Part shown: positions 27,855 to 36,129 of the stretch, one piece after another
Position numbering within the stretch: the first letter of the stretch is position 1
Layout: each line of letters starts with the position of its first letter
NCBI RefSeq assembly: GCF_020510425.1
Contig: NZ_JAHBAH010000001.1
Location: 3,639,001 to 3,703,000 of the forward strand
Source: Quatrionicoccus australiensis
GTDB taxonomy: Bacteria; Pseudomonadota; Gammaproteobacteria; Burkholderiales; Rhodocyclaceae
Reading direction: 5' to 3'
DNA length: 64,000 nt
Made by a program: the position numbers and the translations under genes
The notes under the pieces: model-generated
What the model saw: the letters and a program-made list of their open reading frames with translations, nothing else
Told to the model about the DNA's origin: nothing
Database searches by the model: none

Positions 27855-28122
27855 GACGTCGAACGTATAGAGTGACGTCGCGTAATCGGTATTGACCACC
27901 GGGGCCGCCTTGGATGCAATACTCTCCATAGGCAGGATGCACCATAACAAGGAACGGAAATCCTCCCCATCTCTGTGGTTCGGCTTTAGCCAAGGCATTC
28001 TGGTTGTAATACTTGCTTGATCGCTTGATCGCTTGATCGCTTGATCGTTGCGTAAAGCTGCTGTCCTTTAGCGACCATTTCTTTCTTGCGGTGATCGTGT
28101 TCAGTAGCTTTCGTTCTGCCAA
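27855..28122 (-). pseudogene. Unknown small ORF interrupted near its 3' end by the IS
   Basis: About 89 codons remain (MAERKLLNTITARKKWSLKD ... GGPGGQYRLRDVTLYVRR) before the IS boundary. If the IS and one ACGT copy are removed, the frame continues RLIPTANRQIPS and stops at 26620-26622, so the original protein would have been about 100 residues. It carries an internal Ser/Asp/Gln stretch encoded by an 8-bp tandem repeat. Family unknown. Confidence 0.5.
28015..28046. repeat. 8-bp tandem repeat GCTTGATC x4
   Basis: Four perfect copies of GCTTGATC inside the interrupted ORF at 27855-28122. Because 8 is not a multiple of 3, copy-number change would shift the reading frame, allowing on/off phase variation. 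Confidence 0.8.
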
Positions 28123-28257
28123 CGTCGGTACACATGTCTAAGATGTCCATTTAACTTTCCTAACAGCGGTAGATACCGCTCCATGATTGGGCGAGCCGGG
28201 CAGCCAAGTGATGTCTGGCTGCCCGTCGGTTTAGATGAATGAAGTGAGCTGCTGCAC

Positions 28258-28740
28258 TCAGATCGCTAGGGTGTTGCCAGATTTAGCCTCAAGTAATAGT
28301 TCTTCGTCGGTTACCAGGAGCTCGGCAATTACGTTGTCCAGGTTGCTCGCTTGGTATGCATTCTTGAAGCGGCGACTATTGCAAAGTTGCAGTGCGAAGA
28401 TTCGGCAGATGTAACGGACGTCATCGTTCCAAGGAGCTCTTCCTTTATTCATTCGGCGAACCGACTCGAATTGAACTCCCAGCGCACGGCGCAATCCCCA
28501 GTGAGCGGCATCACAAAAGTCGACGTCCATTTTTTCCGCCAGAATCTCGATCTGGTCGTATAGCAGCCAGTCCTCTGCGGATTTTTTGTCGAATGAAAGC
28601 TTGATGAGCGGCTTTCTCATACAAGCCAATGTCATCCAGTCAATTTGGAGGAAAAATGCCGGGGGTTTCATCCCGCACAATGGAAGGATGTCTTTTTCAT
28701 CCATGGGCTTGGTCGGGATAGTCAGAGCTTCTTTCTTCAT
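28258..28740 (-). CDS. Unknown island protein downstream of the integrase
   Basis: A 160-residue protein (MKKEALTIPTKPMDEKDILP ...). ATG 28740 is chosen for its AAGGAAAA ribosome site; its 5' end overlaps the integrase 3' end by 44 bp. No family was recognised. The overlap with, and shared strand of, the recombinase suggest an accessory role in the same element. Confidence 0.65.
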   Translation of the reverse strand: MKKEALTIPTKPMDEKDILPLCGMKPPAFFLQIDWMTLACMRKPLIKLSFDKKSAEDWLLYDQIEILAEKMDVDFCDAAHWGLRRALGVQFESVRRMNKGRAPWNDDVRYICRIFALQLCNSRRFKNAYQASNLDNVIAELLVTDEELLLEAKSGNTLAI

Positions 28741-29791
28741 TGATATTTTCCTTGTCATTAAGGGATGGTGCAGTGATAGAAGGGACGGATTTAGGGCGAA
28801 GTTGGTGTCCAACGCTGCCGCAGTACATGCCGGTCGCTGATTCGCGGTAATGGCCTGCCTCTAGGGAAACGGCGAGCATTGCCTTTTTGTGTTCCAGCCT
28901 GTCTGTAGGCAGGATTCCGTGGTTCTTTATGGGGGCTGCTACACCGGCGTAGTAAGCGTATTCATCCTGTAGAAATCCGTGACGGAGTCCGTGCGCCGTT
29001 ACACCCAGTTCTTCCCTGGTGGCGCCTAGCTGACCCATCAAGTAGTAAAAATGGGATTGGGCCTGGCGCCATGTCTTATCAGGCCAGCGCATTTGGGCAT
29101 TTAGCTGCTTGCCGACAATTTCCTTGGCTCGATCAACGATTTCCCGTTGCCGTTCGGTACGGATCGGGATCATTCGATGCTTCCCACCTTTGGTGCCGTC
29201 GGTGATGTAGAGGTGATCTTGGCCTAGTGCGGTTGCTCGCCAAGGACGCAGCTCGAGTGACTCCTTTGCACGAAGACCAAAGTAGCGTTGCAACTGGAGG
29301 AGGGCAGCGAGGCGTGGGTCAAGCTGGCCGGCATTTTGAATGAACTTGTCCACATCGATTCCCTGTGCTTCCCACGACAAGTCTTCGGTGGCTGCGGTTT
29401 TCCGGACGAGATGCTCACGGCCGCCGGCATAAACCCCGATGTCCTCGATCATTCCTTCTTTGTCGATCCATCTGCAGAAAGAACGCAAGTTCGAAAACAA
29501 GCCGTGAATGGACTTCGCGGCCAGTCCTTTTTCCATCCAATGGGTGAATACTGCCTGCACATGCTTCGGTTTCAGATGAGTCGGACTTTCTAGGCGATAT
29601 CCGAGTTGGCGAAGCTGGGCAAATATCAGCCGCAGGTTGCCGCGACGCTCGCGGCGGGTTTTCCGGCTGCTGTCTCGCGGAATGTCGCGAAGGCGAGAGT
29701 GATTTTTCTGATTGTTGTGATTGATAATCCGATCCAACTCATCCCTGAAACGCTTGGGTAATAGTTGGTCCGCAAGGGAGGTTCTACTCAT
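28697..29791 (-). CDS. Tyrosine recombinase/integrase (phage integrase N-terminal plus catalytic domain type)
   Basis: A 364-residue recombinase. The N-terminal core-binding part is FSNLRSFCRWIDKEGMIEDI. The catalytic part has the first Arg in QRYFGLRAKESLELRPW, the H-x-L-R-H box in VTAHGLRHGFLQDEY, and a C-terminal tyrosine candidate in HYRESATGMYCG. ATG 29791 follows GGAGGGACGG. It resembles integrase-domain proteins of proteobacterial genomic islands. It and the integrase at 31408 are both candidates for the acnB-targeting enzyme. Confidence 0.83.
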   Translation of the reverse strand: MSRTSLADQLLPKRFRDELDRIINHNNQKNHSRLRDIPRDSSRKTRRERRGNLRLIFAQLRQLGYRLESPTHLKPKHVQAVFTHWMEKGLAAKSIHGLFSNLRSFCRWIDKEGMIEDIGVYAGGREHLVRKTAATEDLSWEAQGIDVDKFIQNAGQLDPRLAALLQLQRYFGLRAKESLELRPWRATALGQDHLYITDGTKGGKHRMIPIRTERQREIVDRAKEIVGKQLNAQMRWPDKTWRQAQSHFYYLMGQLGATREELGVTAHGLRHGFLQDEYAYYAGVAAPIKNHGILPTDRLEHKKAMLAVSLEAGHYRESATGMYCGSVGHQLRPKSVPSITAPSLNDKENINEERSSDYPDQAHG

Positions 29792-29903
29792 TTCCGTCCC
29801 TCCCTGACATCCATTAAAACTTTGTTCTGGTGAAAAGCAGGTTTTAAAAACTGCACGTATCCCAGTAATGGTGCGGGAAGTGATGTATGTCTGGTTTTTC
29901 CGT

Positions 29904-30740
29904 TCATTTGTTTGAATTAGGCGAGAATGTGGGCAAAGACGTGTCCTGTTGTGGCAAGCGGCCCAGCGCCGCCAACGCGGAAGCGATTCCAGCTTTCGCA
30001 TCGCCAAACGATTCGGCTTGTTGTTTCTGCTTTTGCGCATCAGAAATGCGAGATGCCTTGCGATTGGCGGCCGCGATTTGACGCTCAATTTCCTTTTGGA
30101 CCAGCCCCGGGACTGGCTCCTTGTTTCGCTCTTCAACGACCTTAATGGCATTGGCGATCTGTGCTGGTTGGTACATCAACTCGAGCTGAGTCGCGCGCTC
30201 TGGGTCTGTAGGAGTAAAGGTCACGATGCCGCTTGGGCGCCGAATCCGTATTTTTTCTGCAGCAGAAGAAATTGGATTTGCTGCTGCTGTTGCAGTTGGC
30301 AGGCAATGTTCCTGTTTTAAAAGGGATTGCGATTCTTGCCTCGGCGGAGTCTGGTCAGGCTCAAGCCAAGGAGCTGCTTTCAGCACTGCGTTGCCCAAAG
30401 CACTTGAACTAATTTTTAGAAATTCTCTTTTGGCGATCTGGACGCCATGCCCGCGAAACGTATGGAAGCGGAACCAGTCGGCAATAAAGAATTGGAATCG
30501 ATCAAAATCACCGACCAGAAGTTTCTCTCCACACAACGTCTTGATTCCTGTTTGAAGTGCAGCAGGATCCAAACCGAGTGTTGCCGCCAGCGGTCTGAGG
30601 GGGATTTCGGCAACTCCGATCAAGTTCGTGTAGCGCCCACCCCAGAATCCCATTCCAAGAATGAGCTTGATTTCGGGTAGCAAGCCGGAGACGCGCGGCC
30701 AGTCGAGCAGATTGGTCGGTATGATTGATTTCTCCCTCAT
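29904..30740 (-). CDS. Unknown protein of island/plasmid type
   Basis: A 278-residue protein. The N-terminal 100 residues are compact and aromatic-rich (FWGGRYTNLIGVAEIPLRPL, FQFFIADWFRFHTFRGHG), reminiscent of winged-helix replication or DNA-binding modules, but no family was recognised. Residues 140-278 are polar and low-complexity, with an Arg/Lys/Gln-rich segment (AANRKASRISDAQKQKQQ). It is the first gene of the leftward group that contains the integrase, with an inverted-repeat region upstream. Confidence 0.6.
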   Translation of the reverse strand: MREKSIIPTNLLDWPRVSGLLPEIKLILGMGFWGGRYTNLIGVAEIPLRPLAATLGLDPAALQTGIKTLCGEKLLVGDFDRFQFFIADWFRFHTFRGHGVQIAKREFLKISSSALGNAVLKAAPWLEPDQTPPRQESQSLLKQEHCLPTATAAANPISSAAEKIRIRRPSGIVTFTPTDPERATQLELMYQPAQIANAIKVVEERNKEPVPGLVQKEIERQIAAANRKASRISDAQKQKQQAESFGDAKAGIASALAALGRLPQQDTSLPTFSPNSNK

Positions 30741-31199
30741 GATTTACAGCTTCAAACCACCCGTGGTGGGTTGGAGGGAGAAGGGAAAAACTCCAAATCC
30801 AGGTGCTTCAGTTGGTGTCGCCATCCTTTACTCCATGCGTCGAAAAATTGTTTTTTTATGCTGATCGACGGACGGGGTGACGGCAATGCAGGAATGCAGT
30901 CGAAAAACCGGGGTTAGACGTAGGAATGGATAAATTCAGTCAGTTTTTTGGCCAGGATGATCAAAAAACCGAACGGAACATTGATCCGGTGTTTTAGCTA
31001 GCGTTGTGGCAGATTTCTTTGAGTTCGAGTCCATTCCTACGCCTAACCCCCCATTTTTTGCTGCATTTGTCGATGGTCGAGGCGGAAGTCGGTCGTGATA
31101 ATTCAATACATGGCTTGATACAGATAAATCAGATCGAGCAGGCTCAATTCCTTAGACTTCCTGAAGTCGGTAGCGACTTGTTAAATGCAAGGTGAATTT
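30741..31199. other. Divergent control region with long inverted repeat
   Basis: About 459 bp between two divergent gene groups with no supported gene. GGGGTTAGACGTAGGAATGG (from 30910) and its reverse complement at 31030-31050 differ at one position over 21 bp and are 99 bp apart; weaker symmetry extends about 15 bp outward (GCAG..AAAAA on each side). Candidate operator, origin or recombinase-binding region. Confidence 0.6.
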
Positions 31200-31415
31200 A
31201 TGACCCTCAACACAGCATCGCCAGAAGAGTTAAAACTGATTACTGGCCTACAGCGGCCATCAGCAATTTGCCGCTTCCTTTCCGAACACCGGATTCCTTA
31301 TCTCACCGGAGCGGATGGCTGGCCTCGTGTTCTCAGCGCAATCATCATGGAGCGAATGGGGGGTAAGCTGGCTCCTGCCTCCGTAGAGCCGCAATTGAGA
31401 CTGCGGAATGGCTAG
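31200..31415 (+). CDS. DUF4224-type small protein
   Basis: A 71-residue protein (LNTASPEELKLITGLQRPSA ... PYLTGADGWPRVLS) matching the DUF4224 group, commonly encoded just before phage-type integrases. A likely small DNA-binding or excisionase-like role is inferred. ATG 31200 is preferred over 31185 because AAGGTG lies 5 bp upstream. It overlaps the integrase by 8 bp. Confidence 0.75.
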   Translation: MTLNTASPEELKLITGLQRPSAICRFLSEHRIPYLTGADGWPRVLSAIIMERMGGKLAPASVEPQLRLRNG

Positions 31416-32361
31416 ATCGCTGCCTCGGTGGATGCACGAAAAGCATGGGGCCTACTATCTTGTTCGTCGGAACAAGTGGCATCGCTTGGCGGGTAATCTG
31501 CATGACGCATTGGTTGAGTATGCTCGGCTGACTTCAGGTGGTGCCCAAGGTGCGCTGGGCGAGTTGGTCAGCAAGGCATTGAACGATATGAAGTTGACCG
31601 TGGCCAGCAGCACCTTCAAAAATTACACAACTTGCTCCAGACGGGTGCTCGAGGCATTCGCGGAGTTCAATCCGCAGCAAATCAGGCCGCATCATGTGGC
31701 TCGTTTCCTGGATGACAACAAGTCGACGCCGAGCATGGCCAACCTGTTGCGGTCCTTTCTGAAGGGCGTATTCCAGCGGGCTGTCAGATGGGGAGTCGTT
31801 GATTCAAACCCTGTGCGGGACATCGATCAATTCAAGACTGGTAAGCGGGACCGTTACATCACCTCTGACGAATACAAACGGATACGTGACAACGCTACGC
31901 TGACATTAGCTTGCCTGATGGATTTGGCCTACATCACTGGCCAGAGAATGGGTGATTGCCGGCACATTCGCTATGCCGACATCAGCGAAGCGGGTGTGTA
32001 TGTGAAACAGCAAAAGACAGGGGCGAGGGTGTTGATCGCGATGACGCCTGACCTGGAGGAGGTCATCTCGAGGGCAAAGATGCTTCATCAGTCAGTCAAA
32101 GGGCTGACCTTGTTTCATAAGCGGGATGGCGCACCAATTCCCTACGGAACGCTGTACCACCAGTGGCGAAAGGCTTGCGATTTGGCAAAAGTCGAAAATG
32201 CCAACTTCCACGATATCAGGGCGGCGGCAGCTACTGATGCGAAGGCGCAAGGGTTGGATAGCATGACGCTCCTTGGACACACCACTGAAAGCAGCCACAA
32301 ACGGTATCTTCGCAGTAAGGAGACCAAGGTTGCGATGCCAAACCGAGCTCGGAAATCATAA
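31408..32361 (+). CDS. Phage-type tyrosine integrase
   Basis: A 317-residue integrase. The N-terminal arm-binding part is residues 1-60, and the core-binding SAM-like part about 65-160 (MKLTVASSTFKNYTTCSRRV). The catalytic part has the Arg in LAYITGQRMGDCRHIR, the H-x-x-R box in NFHDIRAAAATDA, LLGHTTESS, and the nucleophile Tyr in SSHKRYLRS. It is coupled to the DUF4224 gene. It could be the enzyme of the acnB-integrated island or of a smaller nested prophage remnant. Confidence 0.92.
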   Translation: MARSLPRWMHEKHGAYYLVRRNKWHRLAGNLHDALVEYARLTSGGAQGALGELVSKALNDMKLTVASSTFKNYTTCSRRVLEAFAEFNPQQIRPHHVARFLDDNKSTPSMANLLRSFLKGVFQRAVRWGVVDSNPVRDIDQFKTGKRDRYITSDEYKRIRDNATLTLACLMDLAYITGQRMGDCRHIRYADISEAGVYVKQQKTGARVLIAMTPDLEEVISRAKMLHQSVKGLTLFHKRDGAPIPYGTLYHQWRKACDLAKVENANFHDIRAAAATDAKAQGLDSMTLLGHTTESSHKRYLRSKETKVAMPNRARKS

Positions 32362-32436
32362 TTACGCTCGGTTTTGAGCCTCTCACACTGTTACCAGAGT
32401 CGCTGATGGAGCGCTATCGGGTTTGGTTTATGACCG

Positions 32437-32515
32437 ATGGCGATATTTGTGATTTATCGCCATTAACAATATTTGCGTTTTATTGCCTTTGGCGATAAAG
32501 TTAAGATATCGCCAT
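32437..32515. promoter_or_regulatory. hipBA operator array
   Basis: Two inverted pairs of the 9-mer ATGGCGATA / TATCGCCAT: 32437-32445 with 32455-32463 (perfect), and GGCGATA near 32491 with 32507-32515. The pairs lie in an AT-rich stretch just upstream of hipB, as expected for autorepression by HipB or HipAB. Confidence 0.8.
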
Positions 32516-32535
32516 TACCGATATCCGAGGCACGC

Positions 32536-32802
32536 ATGTCTTTACTAACCTCGTTAACTACTATTCACACACCGGAGCAGTTGGGCGCCATCTTGCGGGA
32601 CCAGCGCCGCGCGAAGAAGATGTCGCAAAGTCAAGTTGCGACACGCCTTAACATCGGCCAGAGTTGGTTCTCTGAGTTGGAGCAGAACCCGGCGGAGCTT
32701 AATCTGGCCCGACTGCTGGTGCTCGCAAAAACGCTGGGGCTGGAAGTGATGCTCCGCGCGCAGGAGGCGAGCCCCAGCAGCACACCAGGCGAGGATTGGT
32801 GA
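32536..32802 (+). CDS. hipB: HipB-like antitoxin
   Basis: An 88-residue XRE-type helix-turn-helix protein (LGAILRDQRRAKKMSQSQVA, then LNIGQSWFSELEQNPAELNL). It should neutralise HipA and repress the operon through the upstream operators. ATG 32536 was chosen because the frame before it spans the operator DNA. Its TGA overlaps the hipA ATG by one base (TGATG). Confidence 0.88.
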   Translation: MSLLTSLTTIHTPEQLGAILRDQRRAKKMSQSQVATRLNIGQSWFSELEQNPAELNLARLLVLAKTLGLEVMLRAQEASPSSTPGEDW

Positions 32803-34139
32803 TGGGGCGCAAGTCACATCAGCGGGTCTTGGCGCTTTGGATGAATGGCAGCCGGGTAGCGTACTGGACGATATCGCAAAATGGCTACGATCAATTGCGA
32901 TACGACGAGGAATGGCTGCAGTCTGAGCGCCTGCGACCGCTGTCGTTGTCGCTACCGCTGCAAACCAGCGTCATCCGGAGTTCGGCAGTAGGGGCATATT
33001 TTGACAACCTGCTGCCGGACAGCGACCCGATCCGCAAACGGTTGCAGGCACGGTTCGGGACCGCAACGCGAGGCGCTTTCGATTTGCTGGAAGCGATCGG
33101 CCAGGACTGCGTGGGTGCGGTCCAACTGATGCCCTTGGGCAGCGAACCAAGCGATTACCGAAAAACAGAAGCTACGCCCCTGACCGAGGCCGAGGTGGCG
33201 CAGGTGCTACGCGACACGATCCTGCCCAGTGGCGGAATCCACCGTGAGGATCAAGCGAATTTTCGTATCTCGATTGCGGGTGCGCAGGAAAAAACTGCGC
33301 TGACCTTGATTGACGGCCAGTGGTGCCTGCCTCACGGGGCCACACCGACGACGCACATCTTCAAATTGCCCCTGGGCCTGGTCGGTGCGCGCAAAGCAGA
33401 TATGCGCACGTCAGTGGAAAACGAGTGGCTGTGCGCTCAGTTGCTGGATTTGTTCGGCATTCCGGTCGCCGAGACTGCGATGGCGATGTTCGAAGATCAA
33501 AAGGCACTACTGGTTACCCGCTTTGACCGCCAGCGGATGGCGGAGGGATACTGGCTGCGATTGCCACAGGAAGATTTTTGCCAGGCACTCGGCTGTCAGA
33601 GTGCGCTGAAGTACGAAAGCGATGGTGGGCCTGGGCACGCGGAAATCGTCGAAAAACTGGTGTATTCGCGCAATGGCCGAGACCTCGAGACCTTTTTCCG
33701 TACGCAGGTCCTGTTTTGGATGTTGGCGGCAACAGATGGCCACGCCAAAAACTTCTCGATCCGGCTGCTACCGGGTTCGGCGTACGAAATGACGCCGATG
33801 TACGACGTGCTTTCTGCATGGCCGGTGACCGGGCAGGGGGCCAATTTGCTTAACTACAAAGAGCTCAAGCTGGCAATGGCGCTCCGCAGCACGAATGCAC
33901 ACTACCAGCTGGAAACGGTACAGGCCAGGCATTTTGTGCACTTGGCGGCGCGGTGCCGTATTCCGCGTGATCCCGCAATACGGCTTATCGAGGAGCTGAT
34001 CTCGATGACGCCGAGCGTGGTTGATAAGGCAGGGGCATCGCTGACCGATGGGTACCCAATGGATGTGTTTGAGGCTATCACCAAGGGGCTTCAGTGGTCG
34101 GCGGATCGTCTTGGTAAGAGCCTTGCGCTAGGTGTTTAG
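32802..34139 (+). CDS. hipA: HipA-like serine/threonine kinase toxin
   Basis: A 445-residue HipA. The N-terminal subdomain has SLSLPLQTSVIRSSAVGAYF. SIAGAQEKTALTL holds the ATP-binding loop with the autophosphorylation region, FKLPLG the lysine strand, AATDGHAKNFSI the catalytic Asp/Asn loop, and MTPMYDVLSAWP the metal-binding Asp. In E. coli, HipA inactivates glutamyl-tRNA synthetase and induces dormancy; the target here is not known. All key motifs appear intact. Confidence 0.93.
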   Translation: MGRKSHQRVLALWMNGSRVAYWTISQNGYDQLRYDEEWLQSERLRPLSLSLPLQTSVIRSSAVGAYFDNLLPDSDPIRKRLQARFGTATRGAFDLLEAIGQDCVGAVQLMPLGSEPSDYRKTEATPLTEAEVAQVLRDTILPSGGIHREDQANFRISIAGAQEKTALTLIDGQWCLPHGATPTTHIFKLPLGLVGARKADMRTSVENEWLCAQLLDLFGIPVAETAMAMFEDQKALLVTRFDRQRMAEGYWLRLPQEDFCQALGCQSALKYESDGGPGHAEIVEKLVYSRNGRDLETFFRTQVLFWMLAATDGHAKNFSIRLLPGSAYEMTPMYDVLSAWPVTGQGANLLNYKELKLAMALRSTNAHYQLETVQARHFVHLAARCRIPRDPAIRLIEELISMTPSVVDKAGASLTDGYPMDVFEAITKGLQWSADRLGKSLALGV

Positions 34140-34170
34140 TCCCGCGGTGCGCTGGATCGGATTGATCCGG

Positions 34171-34198
34171 GTGTCCGGAATTTTGTGTAAAGCCGCCG
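34171..34198. repeat. IS256-like end remnant B
   Basis: GGTGTCCGGAATTTTGTGTA within 34171-34198, in the same orientation as remnant A. It lies in the 196-bp gap after hipA, which otherwise holds no supported gene. It marks a probable boundary between the hip module and the next cassette. Confidence 0.45.
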
Positions 34199-34335
34199 TC
34201 GATTTCCACGCGCACGACAGTCCGCAATGGCCGAGAACCGGTAATCCGCCTGCGGTGGCTCTTCGGCCAATCCTGCCGTTTAGCATCAAGCCCGAATCAG
34301 GCGGCAATACGTCAGATAGCCGACATGGTTACTGG

Positions 34336-34704
34336 TCATGAAGGATGCTCGGAGAAGTTATTGGAAAGAATCTGCTGTTTAAGCTCCTGCTGGCACTCTG
34401 ATCCGTAGCTCCGCCAATCGAGGACATAAGGATAATCGATCCCCCCAAATGGCTGTTTCTCGCGCGGTGGGGACATCGCGAGCTTAGCCCCCCGCTCTGC
34501 CCACTCCTCGGCGCGCGCCCAGTCACCGATCCGAAGCGCCAAGCGAGCGGCCTGCCAGAGCGGTTCTGCGCGGCCTTCCGCTTGGGATGCACTCATGTAA
34601 GCCGCGAACGCTCGCTCGACATCTCCGAGGTTTTCCCAGGCCTCGCCTTCCATGCGTAATGCTTCGCCACGATGAAAACGATATGCTTTGAGGACCTCGC
34701 TCAT
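34336..34704 (-). CDS. TPR-like helical protein, last gene of the 34-41 kb cassette
   Basis: A 122-residue all-helical protein with two tetratricopeptide-like units (GEALRMEGEAWENLGDVERA, LWQAARLALRIGDWARAEEW). It is probably a protein-interaction scaffold. ATG 34704 lies 7 bp after the stop of the phosphatase fusion. It has no signal peptide. Confidence 0.7.
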   Translation of the reverse strand: MSEVLKAYRFHRGEALRMEGEAWENLGDVERAFAAYMSASQAEGRAEPLWQAARLALRIGDWARAEEWAERGAKLAMSPPREKQPFGGIDYPYVLDWRSYGSECQQELKQQILSNNFSEHPS

Positions 34705-34711
34705 GATGTCT

Positions 34712-36121
34712 TTAGCGTCTGAAAAATTGACGCAGTTGCTCCGTATCTTCCTTCGTCCACCCATAGCGTCCCAAGACAAGCTGAGCCCCCCCGCCTAAGC
34801 GGACCTCGGCACAAAATCGTTCCATCCACTCGCGCGAAACCGTTACGCCAGACGCCTCATAATCAGTCAATATCAGATCCTCTGATACACCCAAAAGCAG
34901 CCCGACCAGGGCGACAAAAATCCCCGTGCGATCCATGCCAGCTTTGCAATGAACCACCGTCGGTGGAGCATCGCCGTTCAGGCTTCGTAAGGCTTCCACA
35001 AACGCGTGCGAATATTTTTCAAGCACAGGGAAGTAACACAGTTCTTTGGGGTGCTCAGTGCCTAGCGTCCGCCCACCTGGGCAACCGACCGGGAACCGAC
35101 GGTAGTCCAGTCCAACCAACGTATCTTGGGTATATGCCGGACCTTCACTTTCTTTATCCACCCGCAAATCCACGATTCGACCAATACGATTGGCCCGCAG
35201 CCACTGATTCAAAAATGGCTCTTCCTGCCACCGACTCAGTACGCTCGCCCGAAACAAGCGCCCCTTCGTTAATGAATGCCCGAGCCAAACTCCGACGTCG
35301 CGCACGTTATACATTGCATCGCGAGTCCGTACCGAATCGAGGAAATTACTGAGTGATTCGATATCCACATCTAACTTCTGTGGCCCATGCACGAGTTCAC
35401 CCACAAATTTGAGAAACTGCTGCTGGAGGCGAAGCTTCGCTTGATTGCCCTGCTTCAAGTCCATCGGAGCGTTTAACGCTACAAAGGTGGCACGCTCCCA
35501 TTCGGCCAAGAGGGTGTTTGTTAATTGTGGGGTGAGATACAGTCGTGGCAATCCATTCCGCGAAATTGCCACCAGTCGAGCCAGACGCTGAAGCGCGAGA
35601 TTGTAATGAAAGTAAAACGCATAGGCATCGCTGCGTGAATGCGAACGTGAGGCCGCCTCAAAAGCCTCAATGAATTTTTCGATCTCCTCATGCGAGCGCC
35701 TGACTGGATCGATAGTGAGTTGTGCTGATGCCCGTAACGCCAGCGGACGCCCCGCTCCATCGCGATCAAAAGCGAGAACCAGACGCGGCTGTGGAACCTC
35801 TGGACAGTCTGCCAGCCAAAAAAGCTCTGCTTCTGTCGTCGCCCAAGATACATCTACCCTTCGCAGACTATCGCCGACAAAGAACGTCGCTCGACCGGCA
35901 CTCGAAGTGAGACCAAGCGAAAGACGCACGTCGCCGATCATGCGTGCGAGTGTTTCCCAGTTGGGAGTGGTACGCGGTTCGAACAGCACCGCGACATCCA
36001 AGTCGGAATCTGCCTTTTCTTTTTTGATCGAGTAAGAGCCATACCAAAATAGGGCGCGCACGAGCGTCTCCTGTTTTGCCCACTCTAGTATCTTTTCCTG
36101 CGCTGAGATAAGTTCGTTCAT
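34712..36121 (-). CDS. Nucleotidyltransferase-tyrosine phosphatase fusion
   Basis: A 469-residue protein with two catalytic domains. Residues 1-110 are a minimal nucleotidyltransferase: GS at 28-29 and the acidic pair D40/D42 in GSYSIKKEKADSDLDVAVLF. Residues 130-260 are helical, in the position of the helical partner seen in MNT-HEPN proteins. Residues 270-469 are a dual-specificity/tyrosine phosphatase with the complete C-x5-R loop (HCKAGMDRTG, C392 and R398). Both sites look intact. The nucleotidyltransferase could transfer NMP to a protein, RNA or small molecule and the phosphatase could reverse or process a phosphate product; neither substrate can be told. The gap to the upstream kinase gene is 8 bp. 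Confidence 0.85.
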   Translation of the reverse strand: MNELISAQEKILEWAKQETLVRALFWYGSYSIKKEKADSDLDVAVLFEPRTTPNWETLARMIGDVRLSLGLTSSAGRATFFVGDSLRRVDVSWATTEAELFWLADCPEVPQPRLVLAFDRDGAGRPLALRASAQLTIDPVRRSHEEIEKFIEAFEAASRSHSRSDAYAFYFHYNLALQRLARLVAISRNGLPRLYLTPQLTNTLLAEWERATFVALNAPMDLKQGNQAKLRLQQQFLKFVGELVHGPQKLDVDIESLSNFLDSVRTRDAMYNVRDVGVWLGHSLTKGRLFRASVLSRWQEEPFLNQWLRANRIGRIVDLRVDKESEGPAYTQDTLVGLDYRRFPVGCPGGRTLGTEHPKELCYFPVLEKYSHAFVEALRSLNGDAPPTVVHCKAGMDRTGIFVALVGLLLGVSEDLILTDYEASGVTVSREWMERFCAEVRLGGGAQLVLGRYGWTKEDTEQLRQFFRR

Positions 36122-36129
36122 GAGTTCGT

